From Leucobacter luti (GTDB taxonomy: Bacteria > Actinomycetota > Actinomycetes > Actinomycetales > Microbacteriaceae), in NCBI RefSeq assembly GCF_004217175.1, contig NZ_SHKI01000002.1:363000-426999 (forward strand): a stretch of DNA of 64,000 nt, written 5' to 3'. A model generated the notes under the pieces. It had not been told where the DNA came from and did not search any database. It saw only the letters and a program-made list of their open reading frames with translations. Position numbers and translations under genes: made by a program. Shown piece after piece: positions 17,693 through 26,373 of this stretch (position 1 is its first letter; the number at the start of each line of letters is the position of its first letter).

Positions 17693-19353
17693 CGTGCGTC
17701 CTCGTTGCTGCGCTCGGCGAGGCGTCCGTCGCGCAGGTCGCGCTCTCTGAGCGCTGCGCTGCGCCGCGCTGGATCGCCGTATCCGCCCCCGCCCGACGTC
17801 TCGACGCGCACCACTGAACCGGCCGGGAGCACCCGTGAGGTCTTCATGGGCCGGTCGACCACGCTCCCGTCCGGGGCGAGCACGGTGATCTGCGTGGGGA
17901 GAGCGCGGCCCCCGCCGCCCGCGCCCTCCGGAGCAAACCGTGAGTCCGTCTGCTCCGCGTAGAAGGTTGCGTGTTGGGGGTGATCGAGGATCTCGTACTC
18001 GCGGATGAGTCCGAGTCCGCCCTGGAACTCACCGAGTCCCTGGGATCCGGGGCGGAACTCGGTGCGCCGAACCCGGATCTGGTAGTTCGTTTCGACCACC
18101 TCGGTGGGCATCACGCCGACGTTTGACATATAGGTGTCGACGCCATCGATCCCGTCGCTGTCGCGCGTCGCGCCGGTGCCGCCTCCGACGACATCGGCCA
18201 TCACCGACGACCGTCCGGTCTTTGGATGGGTGGACCCCACGTTGAAGCTGAAGAAAGTGACGGTGCTCGAAGCGACCGCCCGATCCGGCCACAAATCCTG
18301 CATCGCGCGAATGAGCGTGTCTGCGAGGCGCTGGCAGGAGTTGTGGCGAATCGAGACGGCGGCGGGCGGGAGCGGGTTCACCACGGTGCCCTCGGGTGCC
18401 GTGATGTCGAGCACCCGCAGGAGGCCGTCGTTCGAAGTCAGCCCCGGCGCCACCACGCAGCGCACAGCGTAGACGAGGCCGGCTCGCGCGCTCGCCCACG
18501 GAATATTCATGGCCCCGGCTGTCTGCGGATCTGACCCGGAGAGGTCGATGCTCAGCCGATTGCCGCGCTTCTCGACGCGCGCATGGATCCGCGTTGGTGG
18601 ACCGCCGACGCCGTCGTCATCGAGCGACCCTTCCGCCTCGCCGACACCGTCCGGCAGCTGCGCCAGGAGCCGGGAAACCGCGGTTTCGACCGAGTCGAGC
18701 ATGCGCTGCATCACCTCGAGGAGCTCCGCGCGGCCGTACTGCCGCACAAGCTCGTGCACCCGCTCCTCACCCAGCTTGCAGGAGGCGCGCTGGGCGCGCA
18801 GATCACTGAGCGTTGAGAGCGGATCGCGGAAGTTCTCGGTGAGAACCGCGACCAGATCCTCGTTCTCGATGCCGGCGATCGACAGCCGCACCGGCGGGAG
18901 TACGACGCCCTCGCCGTAGAGCTCGGTGAGCTCTGGCCCCTCGCTGCCGGGGTTGACTCCGCCCACGTCGATGTGGTGCGCAGCGGTGCCGGCCCACGCG
19001 ATGAGTTCGCCGCCGGAGAAGATGGGGGTCACGATGTTGACGTCTGGAAGGTGCATCGCGCCCATGTATGGGTGGTTGCAGATGTACGCGTCGTCTTCCT
19101 GGATCCGACCCTCCCAACGGGTAAGGATCGACTTCACGACAAGCGACATCGCGCCGAGTTGGGCGGGGATGTAGTCGGCCTGTGCCACGAGCTCGCCGCT
19201 CGCCGAAAAGATCGCGCACGAGAAGTCGTCCATGTCGCGAATGATCGGGCTGTAGCTCGAGCGCTTGAGGATACTGCCCATTTCTTCCGCTGCCGATTGC
19301 AGAGCGGCGGATGCAACCTCAAACGTCACCGCATCGATGGTGATGGTGGTCAT
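17689..19353 (-). CDS. Hydantoinase B/oxoprolinase family protein
   Basis: The 554 aa protein matches HyuB: SILKRSSYSPIIRDMDDFSC, GELVAQADYIPAQLGAMSL, DDAYICNHPYMGAMHLPDVN, GTAAHHIDVGGVNPGS and AVSIRHNSCQRLADTLI. With the A subunit it forms an ATP-dependent amidohydrolase; known family members open N-methylhydantoin, hydantoin, 5-oxoproline or, in carboxylase relatives, activate acetone or acetophenone. Its start overlaps the hyuA stop and its stop overlaps the deacetylase-type gene start. Confidence 0.9.
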   Translation of the reverse strand: MTTITIDAVTFEVASAALQSAAEEMGSILKRSSYSPIIRDMDDFSCAIFSASGELVAQADYIPAQLGAMSLVVKSILTRWEGRIQEDDAYICNHPYMGAMHLPDVNIVTPIFSGGELIAWAGTAAHHIDVGGVNPGSEGPELTELYGEGVVLPPVRLSIAGIENEDLVAVLTENFRDPLSTLSDLRAQRASCKLGEERVHELVRQYGRAELLEVMQRMLDSVETAVSRLLAQLPDGVGEAEGSLDDDGVGGPPTRIHARVEKRGNRLSIDLSGSDPQTAGAMNIPWASARAGLVYAVRCVVAPGLTSNDGLLRVLDITAPEGTVVNPLPPAAVSIRHNSCQRLADTLIRAMQDLWPDRAVASSTVTFFSFNVGSTHPKTGRSSVMADVVGGGTGATRDSDGIDGVDTYMSNVGVMPTEVVETNYQIRVRRTEFRPGSQGLGEFQGGLGLIREYEILDHPQHATFYAEQTDSRFAPEGAGGGGRALPTQITVLAPDGSVVDRPMKTSRVLPAGSVVRVETSGGGGYGDPARRSAALRERDLRDGRLAERSNEDAR

Positions 19354-21413
19354 CGGGATTCCTCCGTGTGAGTGTCAGTGACGACGATGTCGAGAGTGCT
19401 CGCAACGCGGCACCGTTGGCGGGGCAGGATGACGGTCGTCGCGTCCATCTGCTGGATGATTGCAGGGCCGAAGAACTCGGTGCCGGCGGCGAGCTGCGCG
19501 CGGTCGATGACCGGGGTGGGGGTGACGCCAAACCCGGGCAGCAGTGTGTCGCGCGTCGCGATCACCGCGGCATCGGTGAGTGATGCGCTCGCCACTGGTG
19601 TCGCGCGCTCGGTAATCCGACTGACCGCACCGGTCGACGAGAGCCGCACGGTGACGATCTCGACCGGTTCCGCGGTGTTCGCGTGACCGTAGCGCTCTGC
19701 GTGCGCGCGGTGGAAGCGTTCGGGGATGGTTGCGAGCGTCGCTGGCTCCCAGTCTGGAAGCTGGATGTTGAGCTCGAACCCCTGGCCGCGATAGCGACAG
19801 TCTGCGGTCGCCGTCGTGGTAACCGCCTCGGCCGATATGCCGTCCTCGGAGAACTGGGCGACCGCGTCGCCGGCGGCTGTGTCAAACCAGGCGCTGAGCT
19901 CGGCGGTCCCCGCTGGGTCGGCGTCGCGCAGCACGGTCTGCGATCGGTCGAGGCGCAGCCCGGCGACGAGCAGGCCGTCCGCGGCGAACAGGCCCGGGCG
20001 GAGGGGGATGATCACACTCTTGAGTGGCATGTGCTGCAGCAGCATGCCGGCGTGCAGCGGACCTGCCCCGCCGAACGGGACGAGGCTGAACTCGCGGGTG
20101 TCGAGGCCGCGTTCGACGCTCACCTTGCGCACGGCGCGGATCATGTGGGCGAGCCCGATCGCGAGAATCGCCTCGGCGCCCTCCTCCGGGGTCATGCCGA
20201 GGGGCTTCGCCACGCGGTTGACTGCCGCGACCGCGAGTTCGCGATCGATGACGAGCCCACCCGCGAGCTCACCGGCGCCCAGCGTGCCGAGCACCACGTG
20301 CGCGTCGCTGATCGTCGGCTCGGTCCCGCCGCGTCCGTAGCAGGCGGGTCCGGGGACGGCCTTCGCCGAAGCAGGACCGACCTTGAGGCTCCCGCTCGCG
20401 TCGAGCCAGGCGATGCTGCCCCCGCCGGCTCCGATCGTGTGGATGTCCACGGTGGGCGCGAGAAGCGTATGATCCTGAATCTCCTGGATGGTGGTGAACG
20501 GGATCGCCCCACCGCGGAGCAGGCACACGTCTGTCGAGGTGCCGCCCATGTCGACGCTGATGAGGTTTGGTTCGTCGAGGGCGTCTGCGAGCGCGGCGAG
20601 CCCCGCGACGCCGCCAGCCGGGCCGGAGAGTACGAGCCGGTGCGCCTCCTCGCCCGCGCGAGTCGCCGGGACGCTGCCGCCGTTCGACTGCATGACGAGC
20701 AGCGGCGTCTCGACACCCGCGGCGCTGAGCGCCTGGCTGGCACGGTTGAGATACTGCTCGACGAGCGGGCGCAGGGCAGCGTTGATCGCGGTAGTTGCCG
20801 TGCGCGGGTACTCGCGAAACTCGCGTGCCACCTCCGATGACAGCGTTACTGGCCGATCTGGGAATGCAGCGCGCAGCGCGTCGCCGACTTGGCGCTCGTG
20901 CGCGTCATTGAGGTAGCTGAAGAGGAATGACACCGCGATCGCTTCAGGATCGGCGGTGCGCAGTTCGGTGATGAGACGCGCGAGTGCCGCCGTGTCCACC
21001 GGAACGAGTACCTCGCCGGCGGAATCGAGCCGCTCGGGCACCTCGAAGCGCAGTTCCCGGGGAATCAGTTCGGCCGGGGGCGTGGGGGTCAGGCTGTACA
21101 CGTCCGGCCGGTTCTGCTGTCGGTAGCCGAGCACGTCGCGAAAGCCTGCGGTGGTCACGAGCGCCGCGCGACCAAGATTGCCGGTGAGCGTCGCGTTTGT
21201 GGCGACCGTCGTGCCGTGGCAGACGAGCGCCGCGTCTGCCAGCACGACCCCGGCGTCCGCGAGGGCTGCTGCGGCATTGCGCAAGCCTCGAGAGGGGTCG
21301 TCCGGCGTTGAAGCAACCTTCACCTCCCTGATCTCCCCGTCCGTTCGTCGGGCGATCGCGTCGGTGAACGTGCCGCCCGCGTCGATACTGAGCGTCCACT
21401 GGAGCGTGTTCAT
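19350..21413 (-). CDS. Hydantoinase/oxoprolinase A subunit, ATP-binding
   Basis: HyuA is the ATPase half, with an actin-like fold. Both phosphate-binding signatures are visible: LSIDAGGTFTDAIARR at the N-terminus and LISVDMGGTSTDVCLLRGG in the middle. IGAGGGSIAW, ACYGRGGTEPTISDAHVVLG and VPFGGAGPLHAGML are further family motifs. I start at the ATG at 21413 because GAGGA sits 7 bases before it. The ATG at 21431 adds six residues (MSEEST) and has no ribosome-binding site. It is the first gene of the four-gene minus-strand operon. Confidence 0.9.
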   Translation of the reverse strand: MNTLQWTLSIDAGGTFTDAIARRTDGEIREVKVASTPDDPSRGLRNAAAALADAGVVLADAALVCHGTTVATNATLTGNLGRAALVTTAGFRDVLGYRQQNRPDVYSLTPTPPAELIPRELRFEVPERLDSAGEVLVPVDTAALARLITELRTADPEAIAVSFLFSYLNDAHERQVGDALRAAFPDRPVTLSSEVAREFREYPRTATTAINAALRPLVEQYLNRASQALSAAGVETPLLVMQSNGGSVPATRAGEEAHRLVLSGPAGGVAGLAALADALDEPNLISVDMGGTSTDVCLLRGGAIPFTTIQEIQDHTLLAPTVDIHTIGAGGGSIAWLDASGSLKVGPASAKAVPGPACYGRGGTEPTISDAHVVLGTLGAGELAGGLVIDRELAVAAVNRVAKPLGMTPEEGAEAILAIGLAHMIRAVRKVSVERGLDTREFSLVPFGGAGPLHAGMLLQHMPLKSVIIPLRPGLFAADGLLVAGLRLDRSQTVLRDADPAGTAELSAWFDTAAGDAVAQFSEDGISAEAVTTTATADCRYRGQGFELNIQLPDWEPATLATIPERFHRAHAERYGHANTAEPVEIVTVRLSSTGAVSRITERATPVASASLTDAAVIATRDTLLPGFGVTPTPVIDRAQLAAGTEFFGPAIIQQMDATTVILPRQRCRVASTLDIVVTDTHTEESR

Positions 21414-21494
21414 CGTTGATTCCTCACTCATCGCGGTTCCCGAGCTGGGACGCTCGGGCCAGTTCCAATTCTCTGGTCCACTTCAGCGCGGCTG

Positions 21495-21509
21495 CATGCG
21501 TCATTCGAC
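21495..21509. promoter_or_regulatory. Candidate operator, island motif copy 1
   Basis: catgcgtcattcgac lies in the divergent gap between hyuA and the first SDR gene. It matches copy 2, 44 bases further on, at 13 of 15 positions, and on the other strand copy 3 at 24927-24941 at 14 of 15. Confidence 0.55.
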
Positions 21510-21538
21510 GTACGGCTGGGGAGTGCCGCGCAGCGGCT

Positions 21539-21553
21539 CATACGTCATTTGAC
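21539..21553. promoter_or_regulatory. Candidate operator, island motif copy 2
   Basis: catacgtcatttgac contains the small palindrome gtca-tt-tgac. The spacing from copy 1 (44 bases, about four helical turns) would place two bound dimers on one DNA face in the hyuA/SDR promoter region. Confidence 0.55.
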
Positions 21554-21621
21554 CGATGAGCCCTCGGTGTCGTGCCGGAGAAGGTTGGAATGACTGCCCA
21601 CGCACAAGGAGGACCACGCCC

Positions 21622-22419
21622 ATGACTATTGCCGCCAGTCGGTCGACCCCGATCTCCCAGGCCGTCGCGGTCGTCACCGGGGCTGCGTCGGGTATCGGCC
21701 TCGCCGCCGCGCGCCGGCTTCTCGCCGACGGCCTGCGCGTTGGCGTGTGCGATCTTTCACCGGGACTCACGGAGGCGTTCGTGGACGACATCGCTGCGGG
21801 CCGCGCCGTCGCGGTGGTGGGTGATACGACTGATCCAGCGGTCCGAGCTGAGCTGGTCGCGCGCGTAGACGCGGCGTTCGGGAGACTCGATGTGCTCGTA
21901 AATAACGCGGCGAGCGGCGGAGAATCCGCGCCGGTGGCGACCCTCGACCTCACGGCGCTGCGCCGCACGCTCGAGATCAACGTTGTGGCAGTGATTGCAC
22001 TGATCCAGGAGTGCACGCCACTGCTGAGCCGCTCACCCCGCGGACGCGTCATCAACCTCGGCTCGCTGTTCGGCGACGAGCCGGTGCAAGACGGGGCGCC
22101 GTACTGCGTGAGCAAGGGAGCGATCCACACGCTTACCCGCGTGCTCGCGCTCGAACTCGGTGCGGCGGGAATCACCGCGAACACGATCGCGCCGGGATAC
22201 ATTCTCACGCCGATGCACGCCGAGGAGGTCGAGTTCCAGGCGCGGGCACGCGGGATCAGTGCCGACGAACGATACGCCGAGCTCCGCGCAGAGGTGCCGG
22301 TCGGTCGGCACGGCACTCCCGAGGACGTCGCAGCGACGATCGCGTGGCTCGCGTGCCCGGACAGCGCGTACGTCTCGGGGCAGAAGATCTCCGTCAGTGG
22401 CGGGGTGTCGTTCGCATGA
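21622..22419 (+). CDS. SDR family NAD(P)-dependent oxidoreductase
   Basis: The 265 aa protein is a complete classical short-chain dehydrogenase: coenzyme motif VVTGAASGIGLAAARRLL, VLVNNAASGG, catalytic Ser in NLGSLFGDE, Y-x3-K in APYCVSKGAIH, and the C-terminal SVSGGVSFA. A strong AAGGAGG 8 bases before the ATG fixes the start; the open frame back to 21556 is not needed. It is first in the plus-strand operon of the island, and would oxidise an alcohol or reduce a ketone in the substrate pathway. Its stop overlaps the start of a degenerate SDR. Confidence 0.88.
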   Translation: MTIAASRSTPISQAVAVVTGAASGIGLAAARRLLADGLRVGVCDLSPGLTEAFVDDIAAGRAVAVVGDTTDPAVRAELVARVDAAFGRLDVLVNNAASGGESAPVATLDLTALRRTLEINVVAVIALIQECTPLLSRSPRGRVINLGSLFGDEPVQDGAPYCVSKGAIHTLTRVLALELGAAGITANTIAPGYILTPMHAEEVEFQARARGISADERYAELRAEVPVGRHGTPEDVAATIAWLACPDSAYVSGQKISVSGGVSFA

Positions 22420-23147
22420 TCGAGTGCACCGACAGTCCGGGGCTCGTGATCTCGGGGCACGCGAGTCCCGTGGTCGTGGCGCTCGCCAGCCTCGCTATTG
22501 AGCGCGGCTGGCGCGTCGCGTTCGTCGGAACCGCGAAGGCGCGCGCCTTCGGGTCGCTTCCGGTGCAGTGCCACACGCTGAGCCCAAGCGACCCTGACGG
22601 CGTCGAATCGGTGCTCTCCCAGCTCTCCTCGCAGTGGCGACGAGCGCCCGCAGCGCTGGTCTACGCGACGCACGCTGAGCACACGGTGGCGGCCGTCACC
22701 GAGTCGGTGGCCGGGTGGCGTGACGTGCAGCGGCAGTTGGGAGCCGCGTTCCTGTTTGCGCAGGCCGGTGTGCGCGAGATGCTCCGATTGCGCGGCGGTG
22801 CCCCCGTCGACGACGGCGCTGTAGTGTTCCTCGGTGACGCCTCCGCGAGCCGCGGAATCGCGGGCCTGCCCCGGGTGTCCCCGGGCGCAGCGGCCGCCGG
22901 CCTGGCGGGGATGACCAGACAGCTCGCCGTCGAGTGGGGCCCGTTTGGGGTGCGCGTGAATCTCCTCCGAGTGGGGCTGGTCGCGGGGGAGGACGCCCCG
23001 ACGCGCGAGCTTGCGCAACGGCTCCCGCTGGGCCGAGCCGGCACGCCCGAGGAGATCGCGGAGACTTGCTACTATCTGATCAGCAGGTCCTCCTCATACG
23101 TAACGGGCGTGGCATTGGCGGCCGACGGAGGATTCCTCGCTACCTGA
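22416..23147 (+). CDS. SDR-fold protein lacking coenzyme and catalytic motifs
   Basis: The 243 aa product aligns with SDRs at the C-terminus (WGPFGVRVNLLRVGLVAGED, then RLPLGRAGTPEEIAETCYYL and TGVALAADGGFLAT). The Gly-rich TGxxxGIG site is replaced by SGHASPVVVALA, and the Tyr-x3-Lys site by RVSPGAAAAGLAG. It is therefore unlikely to be a dehydrogenase on its own. It begins inside the stop of the intact SDR (ATGA), and SDRs are tetramers, so a non-catalytic partner subunit is a reasonable inference. The frame further upstream (to 22011) is the first SDR read out of phase. Confidence 0.75.
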   Translation: MIECTDSPGLVISGHASPVVVALASLAIERGWRVAFVGTAKARAFGSLPVQCHTLSPSDPDGVESVLSQLSSQWRRAPAALVYATHAEHTVAAVTESVAGWRDVQRQLGAAFLFAQAGVREMLRLRGGAPVDDGAVVFLGDASASRGIAGLPRVSPGAAAAGLAGMTRQLAVEWGPFGVRVNLLRVGLVAGEDAPTRELAQRLPLGRAGTPEEIAETCYYLISRSSSYVTGVALAADGGFLAT

Positions 23148-23189
23148 CCGTGCGTGTCAGCGAGGGATCAGGAAAACCAGGAGAACCAC

Positions 23190-24935
23190 ATGTCGGATCA
23201 GGCGATTGAGCGCACGATTACGGCGGATACGCCGGACGGGATCTTGCCGGCCCAGGTGCCCTCGGATATCTGGGCGTACGCGAAAGCGTTCTTGCTCATT
23301 GGGAGACCGGCGCTGCGCTTCCTCTGGCGCGACGGCGACCGCTGGCTCGACGTCCAGCTCTCGCGGGAGGGCGCGCACGGGCCGCTCGGGGCCGCCCCGG
23401 ACCGGGTCGTGGTGCGCGTCGAGCGGGTGGAGATGCCGCGCGGCATCACGGTTCGTGAGCTCGACGTACTCACCCTCGTGGCCCTCGGTCTGACGAACAG
23501 TGGAGTGTCCGAGCGCCTCGGTACGGCCGCCAGGACCGTCTCCAGTCAGCTCGAGCGGCTTCTCGAAAAGCTGGGCCAGAGCTCGCGCGGGGGGCTCGCC
23601 GCGCTCGCGGTCGATCTCGGTCTGCTGCGCCTGCCGCTGCCGGGCGGCGTTCCAGACGAGGGCGGGATCGGGATTGCCGAGCTCGAGCTCGCGGTGCACC
23701 GGCGGCTCGACCGCGGGTACCTGCCGATCCGTACGCAAGTGATGACGCGGCTTCCGATCAGGCTCGGGATCGTGGTACCGGACCACTCTTCCTCAGACGG
23801 CGAACAGACGCTGAACGGAGCGCTGCTCGCGGTTGATGAGATCAACCAGCAGGGCGGGATCGGCGGTCGGTTGATCGAGCCGATTCACGAGATCGTGAGT
23901 ACGTTCGACTGGGCAGATATCCGTGCGGCGCTGCACCGCCTGTTCGCCGCCGACGTCGACGCGATCATCTCAAGCTACGTGAGCGCCGAGCACCCGCAGT
24001 TTATGGAAGAGATCGCTGAGTACGGGAAGCCGTTCTTGCACACGGCGACGTTCGAGGCGGATGTGCGCCGGGCCGAGCAGGAGCCGTGGAAGTTTGGCAT
24101 GATCTTTCAGACGTGCGCCTCGGAGACGTACTACGGCGCCGGCATGCTCAGGCTCCTCGACAAGCTTGAGCGCACCGGCGGCTGGGCAGCGCGCAGCCGC
24201 ACGATCGTGCCGCTCGAGATGCCGTCGCAGAGCATGCACGTCGCGACCCCACTGTTCAGGGATCAGGCTGTCGCGGCGGGGTGGGCGGTAACCGAGTCGA
24301 TCGCTACGCCGGTGGGTGGAACTGACTGGGACGCGGTCATGGAGACGGTCGCAGCGGCCGATCCGGACGTGATCCTGATCGCAAACTACGTCGATAGTGA
24401 GCTCATCGCGTTCCACGAGGCGTTCCTGCGGCGTGGCGTGCCGGCACTCGTCTACGGCATCTATTCGCCGTCAAACCCCGGGTTTGTGCGCGAGCTCGGA
24501 CCCCGTGCGGACGGGGTGATCTGGTCGACCACCACGGGAACATACGACGACGAGCTGGGGAGTCGGTTCCGCGCGCAGTATCGTGCGAAGTTCCGGCAGG
24601 ACCCGGGGTGGTCGATTGCCGGCGCGGTGTATGACCAGGTGCGAATGCTTGCAGCGGCGTGGTCATCGGTTGACGCGCGCAACACCGCGGATGTGGTGCG
24701 CTACCTGCGCCGATGGCCTTATCGCGGGGTGAACGGCGTCTACTACTTCGGTGAGACGGGGCAGGCACCGAAGCTGTACCCGGACACCACCCCCGACGCA
24801 GCGCTCAGTCAGGCGCACCTCGTCTACCAGATCCAGGCGGGGGATCACACCCTGCTCGATCCCGAACCATTTGGGGACATCTCGGCGTTCGAGGTGCCGA
24901 GTTGGCTCGATCCGGGCGCCGAATCCGTCAAATGA
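23190..24935 (+). CDS. Fused LuxR-type HTH and LivK/AmiC-like ligand-binding regulator
   Basis: The 581 aa protein has no signal peptide or membrane span. Residues about 85-145 form a LuxR/GerE-like HTH (TVRELDVLTLVALGLTNSGV, SERLGTAARTVSSQLERLLE). Residues about 190-560 are a type I periplasmic-binding fold of the Leu/Ile/Val-amide group (LPIRLGIVVPDHSS, LLAVDEINQQGGIGGRLIEP). This part is a paralogue of the importer receptor encoded next: compare GVIWSTTTGTYDDELG here with GVVWSTTIGTLPDEMG there. The start is the ATG at 23190, with GGAG 7 bases upstream. It is most likely a cytosolic one-component sensor for the island's substrate. AmiC, the amide sensor of Pseudomonas, uses the same fold but as a separate protein. 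Confidence 0.8.
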   Translation: MSDQAIERTITADTPDGILPAQVPSDIWAYAKAFLLIGRPALRFLWRDGDRWLDVQLSREGAHGPLGAAPDRVVVRVERVEMPRGITVRELDVLTLVALGLTNSGVSERLGTAARTVSSQLERLLEKLGQSSRGGLAALAVDLGLLRLPLPGGVPDEGGIGIAELELAVHRRLDRGYLPIRTQVMTRLPIRLGIVVPDHSSSDGEQTLNGALLAVDEINQQGGIGGRLIEPIHEIVSTFDWADIRAALHRLFAADVDAIISSYVSAEHPQFMEEIAEYGKPFLHTATFEADVRRAEQEPWKFGMIFQTCASETYYGAGMLRLLDKLERTGGWAARSRTIVPLEMPSQSMHVATPLFRDQAVAAGWAVTESIATPVGGTDWDAVMETVAAADPDVILIANYVDSELIAFHEAFLRRGVPALVYGIYSPSNPGFVRELGPRADGVIWSTTTGTYDDELGSRFRAQYRAKFRQDPGWSIAGAVYDQVRMLAAAWSSVDARNTADVVRYLRRWPYRGVNGVYYFGETGQAPKLYPDTTPDAALSQAHLVYQIQAGDHTLLDPEPFGDISAFEVPSWLDPGAESVK

Positions 24936-24941
24936 CGCATG
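24927..24941. promoter_or_regulatory. Candidate operator, island motif copy 3
   Basis: gtcaaatgacgcatg overlaps the regulator's stop codon and lies 101 bases before the ABC receptor ATG. On the minus strand it reads as an exact hybrid of copies 1 and 2. Its position suggests control of the importer operon. Confidence 0.55.
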
Positions 24942-25041
24942 CTCTCCTACGAAGCCCTCGCCTAGCGTGAGTTTCTGACGGCACGGTGGTGCGCAGACCC
25001 ACCTCACTGACGCCGGAAGAACCTTCACAAAGGAGTGGTTA

Positions 25042-26373
25042 ATGAGCGAGACGACACCGAATCCTGCGCCACAGCGAAAGCGTGTCACGCGGCGCGACCT
25101 CGTGCGCGGCATCGGGATTGCCGGCGCGGCCGGCCTCCTCGCCGGCGGCGCCGGCGGCTACTTCATGTCGCCGCGGCGCGGCGGGACGACGGCTGGTGCG
25201 GCTGGCGGTGGTGAGACCATCAAGTTCGGAATCGTTGCTCCGGTCACCGGGCCGTATTCCGGAGACGGACAGGAGATGGTCCGCGGTGCCGAGCTCGCGG
25301 TCGAAGACATCAACGCGGCCGGCGGCGTGCTCGGGCGCCAGGTCGAGCTCGTGATCGGGGACATCGCGGACCAAGCGCCCGAGAACTTCATTCAGGTTGC
25401 CGAGCGGCTCGTATCGCGAGAGAACGTCGCTGCGGCGTCGGGCGGGTATACGACGGCAACCTCGGTCGAGTTCCCCACGTACGCGCAGGCCGGGGTGCCG
25501 CTCTTCCACACGAACACTCTCCAGGCAAACACTGATTACGTCGTGAAGCACGGCATCACGAACATCTTCCAGTGCTGCCCCACCGAGCCGTGGTACGCGA
25601 GCGGCTTCCTGCAGCTCATGCAGGAGTGGATCGACCAGGGCGTGTGGGTGCCCTCGTCGCAGAGCGCCGCGGTGATCTCTAGCAACGACTCGTACTCGAT
25701 CTCGATCGCCACCGTGATGCAGGAGGGGCTTCGCGAGATGGGGTGGGACATCACGATGTACGAGGAGGTCTCGGTTCCCTACGCTGACTGGGGCCCCCAG
25801 CTCTCGAAGATCCGAAACAACCCGCCCGGCCTGATTTTCGTCACCGACTATCTCGCGGGCGACCTTGCGAGCTTCGCGAAGCAGTTCGCGACCGCGCCGA
25901 CGCCATCGCTCCTCTACCAGCAGTACGGGCCGAGCGTTCCCGAGTACATCGACCTGGCTGGCGACGCCGCGAACGGGGTGGTCTGGTCAACCACAATCGG
26001 TACGTTGCCCGACGAGATGGGGCTCGCTTTCCGTGAGCGCTACGCGAAGACGTACGGCACAGAAGCCGGTCTCAGCCAGTCTGGCGCCCAGTACGACATT
26101 GTGCGGCTGTGGGCCCTGGCTGCCTCCCGCGCGGGTGACCCGTACAACTTCGAGGCGGTGTCGAGCGCGGTGTCGGCGCTCACGTTCCGCGGCGTTGTTG
26201 GCACCTACCGCTTTGGGGCAGAGGAGCTCACCGCGATCCCGTACCCCGACGCCACCGACGACCCGAGCCTCGGTATGCCACACCTCACCTACCAGATTCA
26301 GGACGGAGAACAGGTGCTGTTCTCCCCGGCCCCCTACGGCAAGGGCGAGTTCGTGCTGCCGACGTGGCTGTGA
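25042..26373 (+). CDS. ABC transporter substrate-binding protein, LivK/urea-amide type, Tat-exported
   Basis: The 443 aa receptor starts with a twin-arginine signal (VTRRDLVRGIGIAGAAGLLA), no lipobox Cys, then the mature type I binding fold from IKFGIVAPVTGPYSGDGQEM to GKGEFVLPTWL. Motifs such as GAELAVEDINAAGGVLGRQ and FQCCPTEPWYASGF place it with the amide/urea receptors (FmdD, UrtA, AmiC) of the Peripla_BP_6/5 group. Tat export implies folding before secretion. AAAGGAG precedes the ATG. It is first of five tightly overlapped transporter genes. Confidence 0.9.
   Translation: MSETTPNPAPQRKRVTRRDLVRGIGIAGAAGLLAGGAGGYFMSPRRGGTTAGAAGGGETIKFGIVAPVTGPYSGDGQEMVRGAELAVEDINAAGGVLGRQVELVIGDIADQAPENFIQVAERLVSRENVAAASGGYTTATSVEFPTYAQAGVPLFHTNTLQANTDYVVKHGITNIFQCCPTEPWYASGFLQLMQEWIDQGVWVPSSQSAAVISSNDSYSISIATVMQEGLREMGWDITMYEEVSVPYADWGPQLSKIRNNPPGLIFVTDYLAGDLASFAKQFATAPTPSLLYQQYGPSVPEYIDLAGDAANGVVWSTTIGTLPDEMGLAFRERYAKTYGTEAGLSQSGAQYDIVRLWALAASRAGDPYNFEAVSSAVSALTFRGVVGTYRFGAEELTAIPYPDATDDPSLGMPHLTYQIQDGEQVLFSPAPYGKGEFVLPTWL

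Noticed and set aside
22011..22415. N-terminal extension of the degenerate SDR, which might have supplied a coenzyme site
   Set aside because: This region is the intact SDR gene read in another frame; its translation is low-complexity Arg/Ala without SDR motifs.
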